A stretch of DNA of 64,000 nucleotides, taken from positions 1 to 64,000 of the forward strand of contig NZ_SRYM01000014.1 of assembly GCF_004793765.1 (NCBI RefSeq), given 5' to 3'. The translations under genes were made by a program, and so were the position numbers. Positions within the stretch are counted from its first letter, which is position 1, and the number at the start of each line of letters is the position of its first letter. This stretch comes from Parabacteroides distasonis. Its GTDB lineage: Bacteria > Bacteroidota > Bacteroidia > Bacteroidales > Tannerellaceae. The notes under the pieces are model-generated. The model was not told the DNA's origin and ran no database searches. It saw nothing but the letters and a program-made list of their open reading frames with translations. Shown piece by piece: positions 54,408 through 64,000 of the stretch.

Positions 54408-55262
54408 TCACGGCTCGGAATGGAAATCCACGTCACCGCTCCGGATCGCATCGTTATATAACTCGTCTTCAAATTTTTTCAAGAATTCAACTTTTCGTTG
54501 GTTGACCAGCATTTCCATGACGTGCGAACTGGCATAATCATACGGCCCGACACTTCCAGAAGGTAAATATTCCTTGATATTCAGCAGATAGCAATAATTA
54601 CTATCCGCAACTTCAACAAACTTATTCGCCTTCAGAAACGCATTCGGATTCGATACATGGATCGGTATATTATCCATCACCTCATCGAAATCAACCCATT
54701 TGTCGTAAAAGTACTCATAAATCGTAGCATTTTGCACACTATACTTCTCTATTTTTTCTAAAGAGGCCACATCTGTGGATTTGTACCACTTTTTTACGTC
54801 GGTAAGTCCCGGAGCATCAACCGGGATTTTTAAGAATAATCCCTTAATTAAGCCTTTATCCAAGATAAACTTTTTCTGGTTTTCCTCGTAATAATTTAAC
54901 TTATCACCTTCCCGGATATCGGCTTTCAGCTTCTCCTCTATCAATCGTTCCTGATAACGGTAACGAACCAAGGAACGCCTGTATTCCTCTACCAATTTAT
55001 CGACCTCCTCTTTCTCATCCCCCAAGTTACGCAAAGCCACATCGTACACCAATACATCCTTTACCCATTTCTTGATAAAGTTCTCGGTCAGCAACAGACT
55101 ATCTGCGGAGGAAATCCCCCGGGGTATTAGCTTATTCACCTCCGAACGATTCAGGGTACGTCCTTTCACGCTAACCAAGACGTCCGTAGTATCAGCCGGC
55201 TGAGAACCTTTACAGGCACCCAACAACACAACGAACGCTAGGAACATGAAGACTATCCTCAT
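54408..55262 (-). CDS. SurA-like lipoprotein
   Basis: The 284-residue protein has a lipoprotein signal (MRIVFMFLAFVVLLGACKGS, lipidated Cys17). A SurA N-domain-like region follows (about 28-150, VLVSVKGRTLNRSEVNKLIP, LIEEKLKADIREGDKLNYYE). No clear PPIC active-site region is visible, so it may be a chaperone without isomerase activity. It lies between two parvulin-domain genes, 15 bp after one and 25 bp before the other, which suggests a shared envelope-assembly role. Confidence 0.65.
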   Translation of the reverse strand: MRIVFMFLAFVVLLGACKGSQPADTTDVLVSVKGRTLNRSEVNKLIPRGISSADSLLLTENFIKKWVKDVLVYDVALRNLGDEKEEVDKLVEEYRRSLVRYRYQERLIEEKLKADIREGDKLNYYEENQKKFILDKGLIKGLFLKIPVDAPGLTDVKKWYKSTDVASLEKIEKYSVQNATIYEYFYDKWVDFDEVMDNIPIHVSNPNAFLKANKFVEVADSNYCYLLNIKEYLPSGSVGPYDYASSHVMEMLVNQRKVEFLKKFEDELYNDAIRSGDVDFHSEP

Positions 55263-55277
55263 ATCTATACTTTTGTT

Positions 55278-56846
55278 TTATTTCTTTAGTTTCTTCAATA
55301 ATTTCCAGTTTACAGTCACCGGATATCTCTTATTCAAATCAGCAATCCACTTTGCCTCCAATACCTTCTGCTGGGCAAAGGGTTTGCTCCAAATCTCCCG
55401 GTTGCTGACCTCAAACAACAGAATCCCATCCCGGTACTCCTGCATCAAATAAGGGATCTCCGGATGTTTCGTCTCCAAATTCTTACGCTCGGCAGTCGTC
55501 ACGATATCGCGGATAAACAAATCATAGACCTCTTGCATAAAATCACCCGCATACGTCTTTGTAGAGAACGGGCAACGCTGGATATAATAAACGAACTCCG
55601 CTTGCGGGAAATCCTTTCCATCCAAATGCATAAGCGTTTTGTTCATACCCTTCGCTTTCTCATAAAACGTCTCGTCCGTGGGGAAACAATCATTACATAA
55701 GGCTTGCAACTCCGCATAGGCTTCCGGATAGAAAACGTATCCGTATTCTTTTTTCATACGATCGTCGAAAACTTTATACAACTCAAAGTTACGTTCACCC
55801 TGCCCCATACGTCTCGACAAGGCTTTTTCCTCTTCCTCAAACGAAGGGCGTCCCTTCTTATCGATCAACTTAATGATATGGTAACCAAAGCGAGTTTCCA
55901 CCACCCCGGATAAATCACCCGGCTTGCTCAAGGCAAAAGCGGCTTGCTCAAAAGGCTGGACCATCTCGCCTACCCCAAACCAAGGCAATACTCCCTCTTT
56001 CTGAGCGGAAGCAGCATCCCCGGAATATTCTTTCGCTAACTCGCCAAAATCAACTCCCTCTTGTACTTGCTTATAAATAGCTTGCGCTTTCGATAAGAAA
56101 GCCGACGAATCCTGAATAGTGGAATCTTTAGGGAATGCAATCAAGATATGAGCGACACGTACCCGTCCCGGATTAGGTTTGCGGCTATGGACTTTTATCA
56201 AATGAAATCCTAATTTCGTGCGAACAGGTTCAGACACCACGCCAATCGGCAAGGAATAGGCGGCATCCTCAAACACTTTCAAGGTTTGCATCGGGAGCAG
56301 GCAACGTACATATTCGCAAGCGACATGTTCCTTGTCCTTCTCGGCCAAAGTTTTCCCGACCATTTCCATATCCTCTCCTTTCTGGAGACGTTCGTATACC
56401 CGCATAGCTTCTTGATATACAGCTACCGTATCTTTGGAGACCGTCTTCTCCGGCAAACGAAATAAGATGTGGGTCAACTCTACTGAGTAATCTCCCCGAT
56501 CATATACCGCACGGGCAGCCGCTTTCTCACCCTCCTTATCCGACATATAGCTATCGATCAACTGAGCCCGGTATCCATCCAGCTCGCTTTTGAATGAGGA
56601 TGTCTGGTCGATCCCTAAAGATTCCGCCTCCGCTACTTTTAGCTTAAAATTTTTAAATAGCTCGACATAGTTTTTGACAGACTTCGTATTCGATAAATCC
56701 ACCTCTCCATTCTTCTCCGCGATAAAAATAAATTCAGATAAAGGCACTTGTTTTCCAGCGACCGTCATAACGACAGAATCAGATACGGTTTGAGCGCAAA
56801 CTGTTACACAAGCGAATACCCCTAGTGAGATAAGTAACTTTTTCAT
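55278..56846 (-). CDS. Periplasmic PPIase with two parvulin domains
   Basis: The secreted protein of 522 residues begins MKKLLISLGVFACVTVCAQ. Two parvulin domains are at about 115-215 (VELTHILFRLPE, YSLPIGVVSEPVRTKLGFHL, IKVHSRKPN) and 215-330 (RVAHILIAFPKD, ALSKPGDLSGVVETRFGYHI, IKLIDKKGRP). The C-terminal 190 residues are helical and unlike SurA. ATG 56846 gives the best signal peptide; ATGs at 56864 and 56879 are possible, though a -7-like TATTTTTG directly before 56879 argues against the longest form. It is the first gene of the envelope operon. Confidence 0.85.
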   Translation of the reverse strand: MKKLLISLGVFACVTVCAQTVSDSVVMTVAGKQVPLSEFIFIAEKNGEVDLSNTKSVKNYVELFKNFKLKVAEAESLGIDQTSSFKSELDGYRAQLIDSYMSDKEGEKAAARAVYDRGDYSVELTHILFRLPEKTVSKDTVAVYQEAMRVYERLQKGEDMEMVGKTLAEKDKEHVACEYVRCLLPMQTLKVFEDAAYSLPIGVVSEPVRTKLGFHLIKVHSRKPNPGRVRVAHILIAFPKDSTIQDSSAFLSKAQAIYKQVQEGVDFGELAKEYSGDAASAQKEGVLPWFGVGEMVQPFEQAAFALSKPGDLSGVVETRFGYHIIKLIDKKGRPSFEEEEKALSRRMGQGERNFELYKVFDDRMKKEYGYVFYPEAYAELQALCNDCFPTDETFYEKAKGMNKTLMHLDGKDFPQAEFVYYIQRCPFSTKTYAGDFMQEVYDLFIRDIVTTAERKNLETKHPEIPYLMQEYRDGILLFEVSNREIWSKPFAQQKVLEAKWIADLNKRYPVTVNWKLLKKLKK

Positions 56847-56886
56847 CAAAAATTCTTTTACCATAGCACGAATATACATTACAAAA

Positions 56887-56951
56887 ATAACACTAATCTA
56901 ACGGAGAGCCGATAAGAAAAGTATGCTATCCCATTAAATTAGTGTTTTTTA
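56887..56951 (-). terminator. Possible terminator or long-loop hairpin after guaB
   Basis: AACACTAAT on the minus strand near 56940 pairs with ATTAGTGTT near 56890, followed by a T-rich tract (ATTTTTG). The loop of about 40 bases is long. It lies between the guaB stop and the parvulin gene. Confidence 0.4.
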
Positions 56952-56972
56952 TAAAACGTAAAACTTGTATTA

Positions 56973-58460
<1,488 letters not shown>

Positions 58461-58477
58461 TTAAAAATTATTGCGCG

Positions 58478-58485
58478 CAAATATA
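58478..58485 (-). promoter_or_regulatory. -7 element of guaB
   Basis: TATATTTG on the minus strand matches TAnnTTTG and lies 30 bp before the guaB ATG. No ideal -33 TTG is seen; array E starts 44 bp upstream of the box. Confidence 0.5.
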
Positions 58486-58528
58486 CGACTTTCCACGCAA
58501 TAAATCGATATGGGAGTAATTAAAAATT

Positions 58529-58616
58529 CGATTCGGGAAAAAATAAACTTTCATCCGAACGAAAACAAAATTCCTTCCGAAGGAAAAATAAATCTCTTTC
58601 GGAAGGAACAATACGC
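58529..58616. repeat. Tandem array E: four degenerate 22-bp units
   Basis: Units start at 58529, 58551, 58573 and 58595. The core is TTCGGGAA, ATCCGAACGAA, TTCCGAAGGAA and TTTCGGAAGGAA in the four units, so CCGAA and CGGAA alternate in the same register, followed in most units by an A-rich stretch (AAAAATAAA). The minus strand has a TTCCTTCGGAAGGAA palindrome before TTTTGTTTT, which could stop transcription of recQ. It lies 46 bp past the recQ stop and upstream of guaB. Confidence 0.85.
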
Positions 58617-58661
58617 TTCTTTATTTGTTTTTTCTCTAGAGTGGAACCAGGCACCCTTTCA

Positions 58662-60842
58662 TTAGTTTGCCATTTCAGATAAGAACTTGATACGGACCAA
58701 GCGAATCTCCTCTTCCGTATAGTCACCACCTAATTCCTCGATGGCATCTTCCAAACCGTCGGTCTCCGAGTCCTTGAAATACTCGTAAATATCCTCGATA
58801 TGATCCTCATCCATAACATCGTTCAAGAAATAATCGATATTGATACGTGTACCGGAATATACGATCGCCTCGATCTCATCCAAAAGCTCGGTGAACTCAA
58901 GTCCGTTTGTCAACGCAATCTCGTCCAGCGCCACCTTACGGTCGATCCGCTGAATGATCGAGACCTTCAACTTAGACTTATTAGCGACCGTACGCACACG
59001 TAAATCCTCAGGACGCTCAATCTCGTTCTCCTCTACATGCTTCTTGATCAGCTCAATGAACTCCTTGCCATAACGTCTCGCCTTGCCAGCGCCTACTCCC
59101 GGGATATTCTGCAACTCGTCCAACGTGATCGGATAAGTAGTAGCCATAGCCTCCAAAGAGGGGTCTTGGAAAATCACGAAAGGTGGAACTTCCAACCGCT
59201 TGGATAATTTCTTTCGCAAATCCTTCATCATGGAATAAAGAACTGGGTCTACCGCACAAGAGGCACCCCCACGAACCGGAGCCTCCTCTTCCTCTTCCTC
59301 GAATTCATTGTCCTCGGTAATCCTGAACGATACCGGCTTCTTCATGAACTCCTTACCTTTTTCCGTGATTTTCAGCAAACCATAATTCTCAATATCCTTC
59401 GCTAAATAGCCGGCGATTAAAGCCTGACGAATAACGGCGTTCCAAGTTTTATCGTCCTCGTCCTGCCCGGAACCAAAGACCTCTAATTCATTGTGCTTGT
59501 AATTTTGGATTTCGGAGGTTTCGTTACCTACCAAAATATTTACGATATAATCTGCCTTAAACTTTTCTTTCAACGTACTGATAACCTCCAGTACCGCACT
59601 TAACAATTCCTTCGCTTCCACCTGTTTCTTTGGATTCAAACAATTATCACAATTACCACAATTATCTTCCAGGTATTCCTCACCGAAATAATGCAATAGC
59701 ACTTTTCTCCGGCAGACGGAAGTTTCAGCATAGGCCGCAGTCTCTAAAAGCAACTGTTTGCCGATTTCCTGTTCGGCCACGGGCTTTCCTTGCATGAATT
59801 TCTCCAATTTTTGCAAGTCCTTATAAGCATAGAAAGCGATACATTGGCCTTCTCCACCGTCCCTACCGGCACGACCGGTTTCCTGGTAATAACCTTCTAG
59901 GCTCTTCGGGATATCATAATGAATCACATAACGGACATCTGGCTTGTCGATACCCATACCGAAAGCGATCGTAGCCACGATCACATCCACCTGTTCCATC
60001 AGGAAGGCATCCTGATTGGCAGAACGCACTTGCGAATCCATTCCCGCATGGTAAGGTAAGGCCTTTATTCCGTTAGCTTTCAAGATGTCGGCAAATTCCT
60101 CCACCTTTTTACGGCTCAGACAATATACGATACCCGATTTACCCTCGTTGGCTTTAATATACTTAATGATCTCGCGGTCTATATTCGTTCCTTTCGGACG
60201 AACCTCATAATACAAATTAGAGCGGTTGAAGGATGATTTAAAGACTGTAGCGTCTATCATACCCAGATTCTTCTGGATATCGTGCTGTACCTTAGGCGTA
60301 GCGGTAGCGGTCAGAGCGATTAACGGACGTTTACCGATTTCATTGATAATCGGACGGATTCTTCGGTATTCAGGACGGAAATCATGCCCCCATTCCGAGA
60401 TACAATGCGCCTCGTCCACCGCATAGAAAGAGATCTTTACCTGACGCAAAAAATCCACGTTCTCTTCCTTGGTCAAAGACTCCGGTGCTACATACAGCAA
60501 CTTGGTACGTCCTGATAGTATATCCGATTTCACCTGGTCGATTGCCGACTTATTCAAAGAGGAATTGATAAAATGGGCGACCCCATCTTCCTCGCTGAAA
60601 TTCCGCATCGCATCCACCTGATTCTTCATCAAAGCGATCAACGGAGATATCACGATTGCGGTTCCTTCCATTAGTATGGATGGTAATTGATAACAAAGAG
60701 ATTTACCTCCCCCCGTCGGCATTAATACAAAAGTATCCTTCCCGGCCAGCACATTCTCAATAATAGCCTTCTGGTTCCCTTTAAAGGTACCGAAGCCAAA
60801 GTGCCGATTTAGCTCTTCTGTTAAATGATCCTTCTTTGCCAT
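58662..60842 (-). CDS. recQ: ATP-dependent DNA helicase RecQ
   Basis: The 726-residue 3'-5' DNA helicase acts in recombination and fork repair. The helicase core has motif I PTGGGKSLCYQLPSI, motif II YAVDEAHCISEWGHDFRPEY, motif III LIALTATATPKV and motif VI YYQETGRAGRDGGEGQ. A zinc-binding RQC part follows with cysteines in SVCRRKVLLHYFG and NCGNCDNCLNP, then an HRDC domain near 540-610 (IPGVGAGKARRYG). About 110 acidic residues extend the C-terminus (YEYFKDSETDGLEDAIEELG). It is the last gene of the tig-clp-recQ block, 32 bp after clpX. Confidence 0.96.
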   Translation of the reverse strand: MAKKDHLTEELNRHFGFGTFKGNQKAIIENVLAGKDTFVLMPTGGGKSLCYQLPSILMEGTAIVISPLIALMKNQVDAMRNFSEEDGVAHFINSSLNKSAIDQVKSDILSGRTKLLYVAPESLTKEENVDFLRQVKISFYAVDEAHCISEWGHDFRPEYRRIRPIINEIGKRPLIALTATATPKVQHDIQKNLGMIDATVFKSSFNRSNLYYEVRPKGTNIDREIIKYIKANEGKSGIVYCLSRKKVEEFADILKANGIKALPYHAGMDSQVRSANQDAFLMEQVDVIVATIAFGMGIDKPDVRYVIHYDIPKSLEGYYQETGRAGRDGGEGQCIAFYAYKDLQKLEKFMQGKPVAEQEIGKQLLLETAAYAETSVCRRKVLLHYFGEEYLEDNCGNCDNCLNPKKQVEAKELLSAVLEVISTLKEKFKADYIVNILVGNETSEIQNYKHNELEVFGSGQDEDDKTWNAVIRQALIAGYLAKDIENYGLLKITEKGKEFMKKPVSFRITEDNEFEEEEEEAPVRGGASCAVDPVLYSMMKDLRKKLSKRLEVPPFVIFQDPSLEAMATTYPITLDELQNIPGVGAGKARRYGKEFIELIKKHVEENEIERPEDLRVRTVANKSKLKVSIIQRIDRKVALDEIALTNGLEFTELLDEIEAIVYSGTRINIDYFLNDVMDEDHIEDIYEYFKDSETDGLEDAIEELGGDYTEEEIRLVRIKFLSEMAN

Positions 60843-60874
60843 ACTTCGTATTATTTATAGTAAACCGCCTACGT

Positions 60875-62107
60875 TTACGCGACCTGTAAACGGTTCACGT
60901 CCGATTTTTCAAATTTTTCTTTCGCATACTCCAACGTTACATGGAGTTCCTTTACTTTTTGAGATGGCATACTGTACATAGCGTCCATCATCACGGCCTC
61001 TACGATTGAACGTAACCCGCGGGCACCCAGCTTAAACTCAAGCGCCTTATCCACGATAAACTCATAGACTTCCTCATCGAACGTCAGCTTAATGCCATCC
61101 ATCTCGAACAATTTGACGTATTGCTTAATAATGGAGTTCTTCGGCTCGGTCAAAATGTTACGAAGCGTATCACGATCCAGCGGATTCAAATACGTGAGGA
61201 TAGGTAAACGACCGATAATCTCCGGAATCAAGCCAAACGATTTCAAATCGGTCGGGGTGATGTACTTCAGTAAATTATTCCGGTCTACGGTAGCCGTCTC
61301 CAAACTAGCCGAATAACCAACCACACGGGTATTTAAACGTTGGGCGATCTTCTTCTCGATTCCGTCGAAAGCGCCACCGCAAACAAACAGGATATTCTTC
61401 GTATCCACTGCGATCATCTTTTGCTCCGGATGCTTACGTCCCCCTTGAGGAGGCACATTCACGATCGATCCTTCCAAAAGCTTCAGCAAACCTTGCTGTA
61501 CACCTTCACCGCTAACATCCCGTGTGATAGATGGATTATCGCTCTTACGGGCGATCTTATCGATCTCATCGATGAAGACAATACCCCGCTGGGCCGCCTC
61601 CACATCATAATCCGCAGCTTGCAATAATCGGGTCAAGATACTCTCGATATCCTCGCCCACATAACCGGCCTCGGTAAGTACCGTAGCGTCCACGATAGCG
61701 AACGGGACATGCAATAGCTTAGCGATCGTACGGGCTAACAAAGTCTTACCCGTACCGGTAGCACCCACCATGATAATATTAGATTTCTCTATCTCCACAT
61801 CGTCGGCGGTAACCTTTTGAAGTAAACGCTTGTAATGATTGTATACCGATACCGCCAGATAACGTTTAGCGTCATCTTGTCCGATCACGTACTGATCCAA
61901 GAAAGTCTTGATATCTTCGGGTTTCGGCAGATCTTTCTGCTTCAAGCCAAAAGAAGTTTTCTTCCCCCCTGCCTGCTCCTTTACGATCTCATACGCCTGC
62001 CGAGCGCAATCATCGCAAATGCAACCAGAGATTCCATTGATAAGCAAGTTAACATCACGGCTACCCCTGCCGCAAAACGTACATGTATCGCCTGTTGTTT
62101 TGGCCAT
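60875..62107 (-). CDS. clpX: ATP-dependent Clp protease ATP-binding subunit ClpX
   Basis: The 410-residue AAA+ unfoldase feeds substrates to ClpP. The N-terminal zinc-binding domain has [20 protein letters not shown] followed by CICDDC. Walker A is [15 protein letters not shown], Walker [15 protein letters not shown], sensor/Arg-finger region [20 protein letters not shown]-like, and the IGF-type ClpP loop is in the region around NDIRIIG-equivalent [20 protein letters not shown]. The C-terminal AAA lid has [18 protein letters not shown]. It follows clpP by 21 bp. Confidence 0.96.
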   Translation of the reverse strand: MAKTTGDTCTFCGRGSRDVNLLINGISGCICDDCARQAYEIVKEQAGGKKTSFGLKQKDLPKPEDIKTFLDQYVIGQDDAKRYLAVSVYNHYKRLLQKVTADDVEIEKSNIIMVGATGTGKTLLARTIAKLLHVPFAIVDATVLTEAGYVGEDIESILTRLLQAADYDVEAAQRGIVFIDEIDKIARKSDNPSITRDVSGEGVQQGLLKLLEGSIVNVPPQGGRKHPEQKMIAVDTKNILFVCGGAFDGIEKKIAQRLNTRVVGYSASLETATVDRNNLLKYITPTDLKSFGLIPEIIGRLPILTYLNPLDRDTLRNILTEPKNSIIKQYVKLFEMDGIKLTFDEEVYEFIVDKALEFKLGARGLRSIVEAVMMDAMYSMPSQKVKELHVTLEYAKEKFEKSDVNRLQVA

Positions 62108-62128
62108 AGTTTCTTATTGTTGTTTTTG

Positions 62129-62791
62129 TTATTTACGTGTTAAAACATCGTCGATCATGCCATACTTTTTCGCTTCCTCCGCAGTCATCCAGAAATCACG
62201 GTCGCCATCACGCTCGATCTCCTCGTAAGGTCTTCCTGAATGATCCGAGATAATGGTGTACAGTTCTTTCTTAACCTTCAAGATCTCGCGAGCGGTAATC
62301 TCGATGTCCGAAGCCTGTCCTTGTACGCCTCCAAGCGGTTGGTGGATCATTACACGGGAGTGCTTCAAACCGAAACGTTTTCCCTTGGCTCCCGCCACCA
62401 ATAAGACAGATGCCATAGAGGCAGCCATACCCGTACAAATCGTAGATACGTCGCTGGAAATAAACTGCATCGTGTCGTAAATGCCGTAACCCGCATATAC
62501 AGAGCCACCCGGCGAATTGATATAAATAGAGATGTCCTTTCCAGGATCACTGGAATCCAGATACAACAACTGCGCTTGAATCACGTTAGCGGTATAATCA
62601 TCCACTTGCGTGCCCAAAAAAATAATACGATCCATCATCAACCGAGAGAAGACATCCATTTGAGCGACATTCAGCTGTCGTTCCTCTATAATTGTCGGGG
62701 AGATATAACTGCTGGAGATATTCATATAACTATCCAGAGCCGTACCACTCATACCTAAATGCTTTGTAGCATACTTTCTAAAATCTTCCAT
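62129..62791 (-). CDS. clpP: ATP-dependent Clp protease proteolytic subunit ClpP
   Basis: The 220-residue serine protease forms the tetradecamer that degrades unfolded proteins. The catalytic Ser is in [20 protein letters not shown], the His in [20 protein letters not shown], and the Asp lies in the region of [20 protein letters not shown]. It starts [20 protein letters not shown], with a longer N-terminus than E. coli ClpP. Its promoter lies within an 18-bp inverted repeat. It precedes clpX and recQ. Confidence 0.96.
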   Translation of the reverse strand: MEDFRKYATKHLGMSGTALDSYMNISSSYISPTIIEERQLNVAQMDVFSRLMMDRIIFLGTQVDDYTANVIQAQLLYLDSSDPGKDISIYINSPGGSVYAGYGIYDTMQFISSDVSTICTGMAASMASVLLVAGAKGKRFGLKHSRVMIHQPLGGVQGQASDIEITAREILKVKKELYTIISDHSGRPYEEIERDGDRDFWMTAEEAKKYGMIDDVLTRK

Positions 62792-62825
62792 ATTTTCTCC
62801 TATCTTTTATTTACCGAGAAGACGT

Positions 62826-62939
62826 AAAAAGGGATTTCCCTCTGTGACTTAACGGAAAAACAAAGTTATAAATAAATTTCTGAAAGAAACAACTTATTTC
62901 GCGATCCGCTAAGATATTTTTAGAGAGAAATCCCTTTTT
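62826..62939. repeat. 18-bp inverted repeat flanking the clpP promoter
   Basis: AAAAAGGGATTTCCCTCT (62826-62843) and AGAGAGAAATCCCTTTTT (62922-62939) are reverse complements with one mismatch, 78 bp apart. The left arm is in the predicted clpP leader and the right arm is upstream of the promoter. This is either a long-loop terminator element or a possible inversion substrate; the sequence alone cannot decide. Confidence 0.7.
62861..62892 (-). promoter_or_regulatory. Promoter of clpP-clpX-recQ
   Basis: On the minus strand TTG (62890-62892), a 21-bp spacer and TAACTTTG (62861-62868) fit the Bacteroidetes promoter form. The predicted start is about 63 nt before the clpP ATG. Confidence 0.65.
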
Positions 62940-62946
62940 TGATATA

Positions 62947-62970
62947 AAACGACCTCTTCAGAGGCCAGTA
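62947..62970 (-). terminator. Terminator of the trigger factor gene
   Basis: On the minus strand GGCCTCTGAAGAGGTC folds into a 7-pair hairpin (one G-T) followed by GTTTTAT. It lies just past the tig stop and before the clpP promoter. Confidence 0.6.
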
Positions 62971-62979
62971 AAGATCTTT

Positions 62980-64000
62980 TTATTCAAAAAGTTTGTTGAA
63001 CTCGTCAGCAGTTACCTCCTTAACATCAAGCTCCACTTGCTCTTTCAACCAAGCAGCCAATTTCTCCTCAACCGCACGGTCGATGATGTTCTGAAGTGTT
63101 TGCTTATTTTTCAACATGTCTTTTGCGTAGTTGTCAAGTACATCCTCGGGTACAGACAACATACCGTATTGAGCGAACTGAGCCTTAGCCACACGTTTAG
63201 CGAAGTTCTCGACATCAGCGTCCTCAACCTTCAAACCGTTCTTCTTAACCAAACTCTCCTTGATTAACTGATATTTCAAATCCTGAAGGATCTGAGGGAA
63301 GTCCTCGTCGATCTTCTCTTTCGTGTTCTTCTCATTAGCGACAAGCAACCAGCGTTTCAATAAATCGTCAGCGAAATTCAACTCGCCAGCTCTCTCAACC
63401 AACATATCACGAGTATCCGTCAAAAACTTGAAGTCACTCTGAGGAGCGAATTGCTCTGCCAAAGCTTCCTTGATCTTGTTCTTGAATTCTTCTTCGCTGG
63501 TAACCACGTTCTCGCCAAATACCTTGTCGAACAACTCTTGGTTCATCTCTGCGTCTTTATGACGGGTGATCTCCTTGATCTCGAAGCTGAAGTCGCCTGT
63601 AGTCTCAGCCACTTTCTCCTTATCGATCTTCAAGAAAGAAGCGATCTCAGCCTCAGCACCCTCATAAGCCTTATTCGGGTTGAATACCACTACGGCATTT
63701 ACCTTAGCACCGATAAACTTAGCTTTTTCTTCCTCATCCTTGATATACATAGGCATCAAAACAGCGTCCTCCACAACGATACCACCTTCTTTCGGGGCAC
63801 CATTCTCAAGCTCGGCTACCGTACCTTTTACCATATCTTTTTCCTCAACCTCGTCTACCTTGTCGTAAGAACCGAAGTTTGAGCGATAAGCGTTTACTTG
63901 GTTATTTAGCATTTCCTCATCGATAGCGACTTGATAGAACGGAAGTTTATCGTTCTTGCTCAACTCGATATTGATCTCCGGAGCCAAAGCCACGTCAAAA
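62980..64000 (-). CDS. tig: Trigger factor, C-terminal part (cut by the window edge)
   Basis: The window holds 339 codons and the stop of trigger factor, the ribosome-bound chaperone that meets new chains at the L23/L29 exit site. The reading frame is open to the right edge (FDVALAPEINIELSKNDKLP), so the ribosome-binding N-domain and true start lie outside; the apparent start at 63993 is a GTG inside the gene. Seen here are the PPIase-like domain region (DMVKGTVAELENGAPKEGGI) and the helical C-terminal arms (LVERAGELNFADDLLKRWLL, YAKDMLKNKQTLQNIIDRAV). It is followed by clpP, an order known from many bacteria. Confidence 0.9.
   Translation of the reverse strand, partial: FDVALAPEINIELSKNDKLPFYQVAIDEEMLNNQVNAYRSNFGSYDKVDEVEEKDMVKGTVAELENGAPKEGGIVVEDAVLMPMYIKDEEEKAKFIGAKVNAVVVFNPNKAYEGAEAEIASFLKIDKEKVAETTGDFSFEIKEITRHKDAEMNQELFDKVFGENVVTSEEEFKNKIKEALAEQFAPQSDFKFLTDTRDMLVERAGELNFADDLLKRWLLVANEKNTKEKIDEDFPQILQDLKYQLIKESLVKKNGLKVEDADVENFAKRVAKAQFAQYGMLSVPEDVLDNYAKDMLKNKQTLQNIIDRAVEEKLAAWLKEQVELDVKEVTADEFNKLFE

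Overview
The window looks like the chromosome of a Bacteroidales bacterium, most likely a Parabacteroides. The genus is a guess from protein character and base composition and was not tested. The order rests on SusC/SusD pairs with ECF sigma and FecR regulators, Wzi-type capsule proteins, TAnnTTTG-type -7 promoter elements, and the gene order of the ribosomal block.

Layout. (1) 1-3075, minus strand: HD hydrolase, ECF sigma factor, FecR anti-sigma and the start of a TonB-dependent receptor whose reading frame breaks near the left edge. (2) 3252-6858: serine hydrolase, Wzi-like capsule protein, PlsC acyltransferase and a 56-residue membrane protein. (3) 6964-16576: a glycan-use locus (GH92 mannosidase, SusD, SusC, FecR, divergent ECF sigma). 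(4) 16611-21254: CobD-like aminotransferase, a NagZ/beta-lactamase-like fusion and rplS. (5) 21440-28260: a two-gene operon for large surface repeat proteins, then a gene-poor stretch with tandem repeats and a scrambled DUF3990/DUF3791 remnant. (6) 28454-30151: enolase and a decayed TPR gene. (7) 30214-48377: an unbroken str-S10-spc-alpha ribosomal supercluster with two strong tandem promoters. (8) 48426-51386: HU-like regulator, mutL, small membrane protein. (9) 51417-56846: outer-membrane biogenesis genes (OstA-like protein and three SurA/parvulin-type proteins). (10) 56973-64000: guaB, then recQ, clpX, clpP and the C-terminal part of trigger factor.

The main unexplained signal is a set of five short tandem arrays (21328-21419, 27334-27417, 27470-27585, 49078-49165, 58529-58616). 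Each has four or five degenerate units of 21-23 bp in strict register. The arrays do not share a sequence, but they share an architecture: unit length close to two helical turns, about four copies, a GC-richer core that in some units is replaced by something like its reverse complement, and a place 20-75 bp downstream of a minus-strand stop codon at an operon border. They have no spacers and no cas genes, so they are not CRISPR. Their function is unknown; 3'-end, insulator or protein-binding roles are inference.

Other points of interest are an 18-bp inverted repeat around the clpP promoter, an intrinsic terminator inside the glycan locus between susD and the mannosidase, and a MutL without the usual endonuclease motif.
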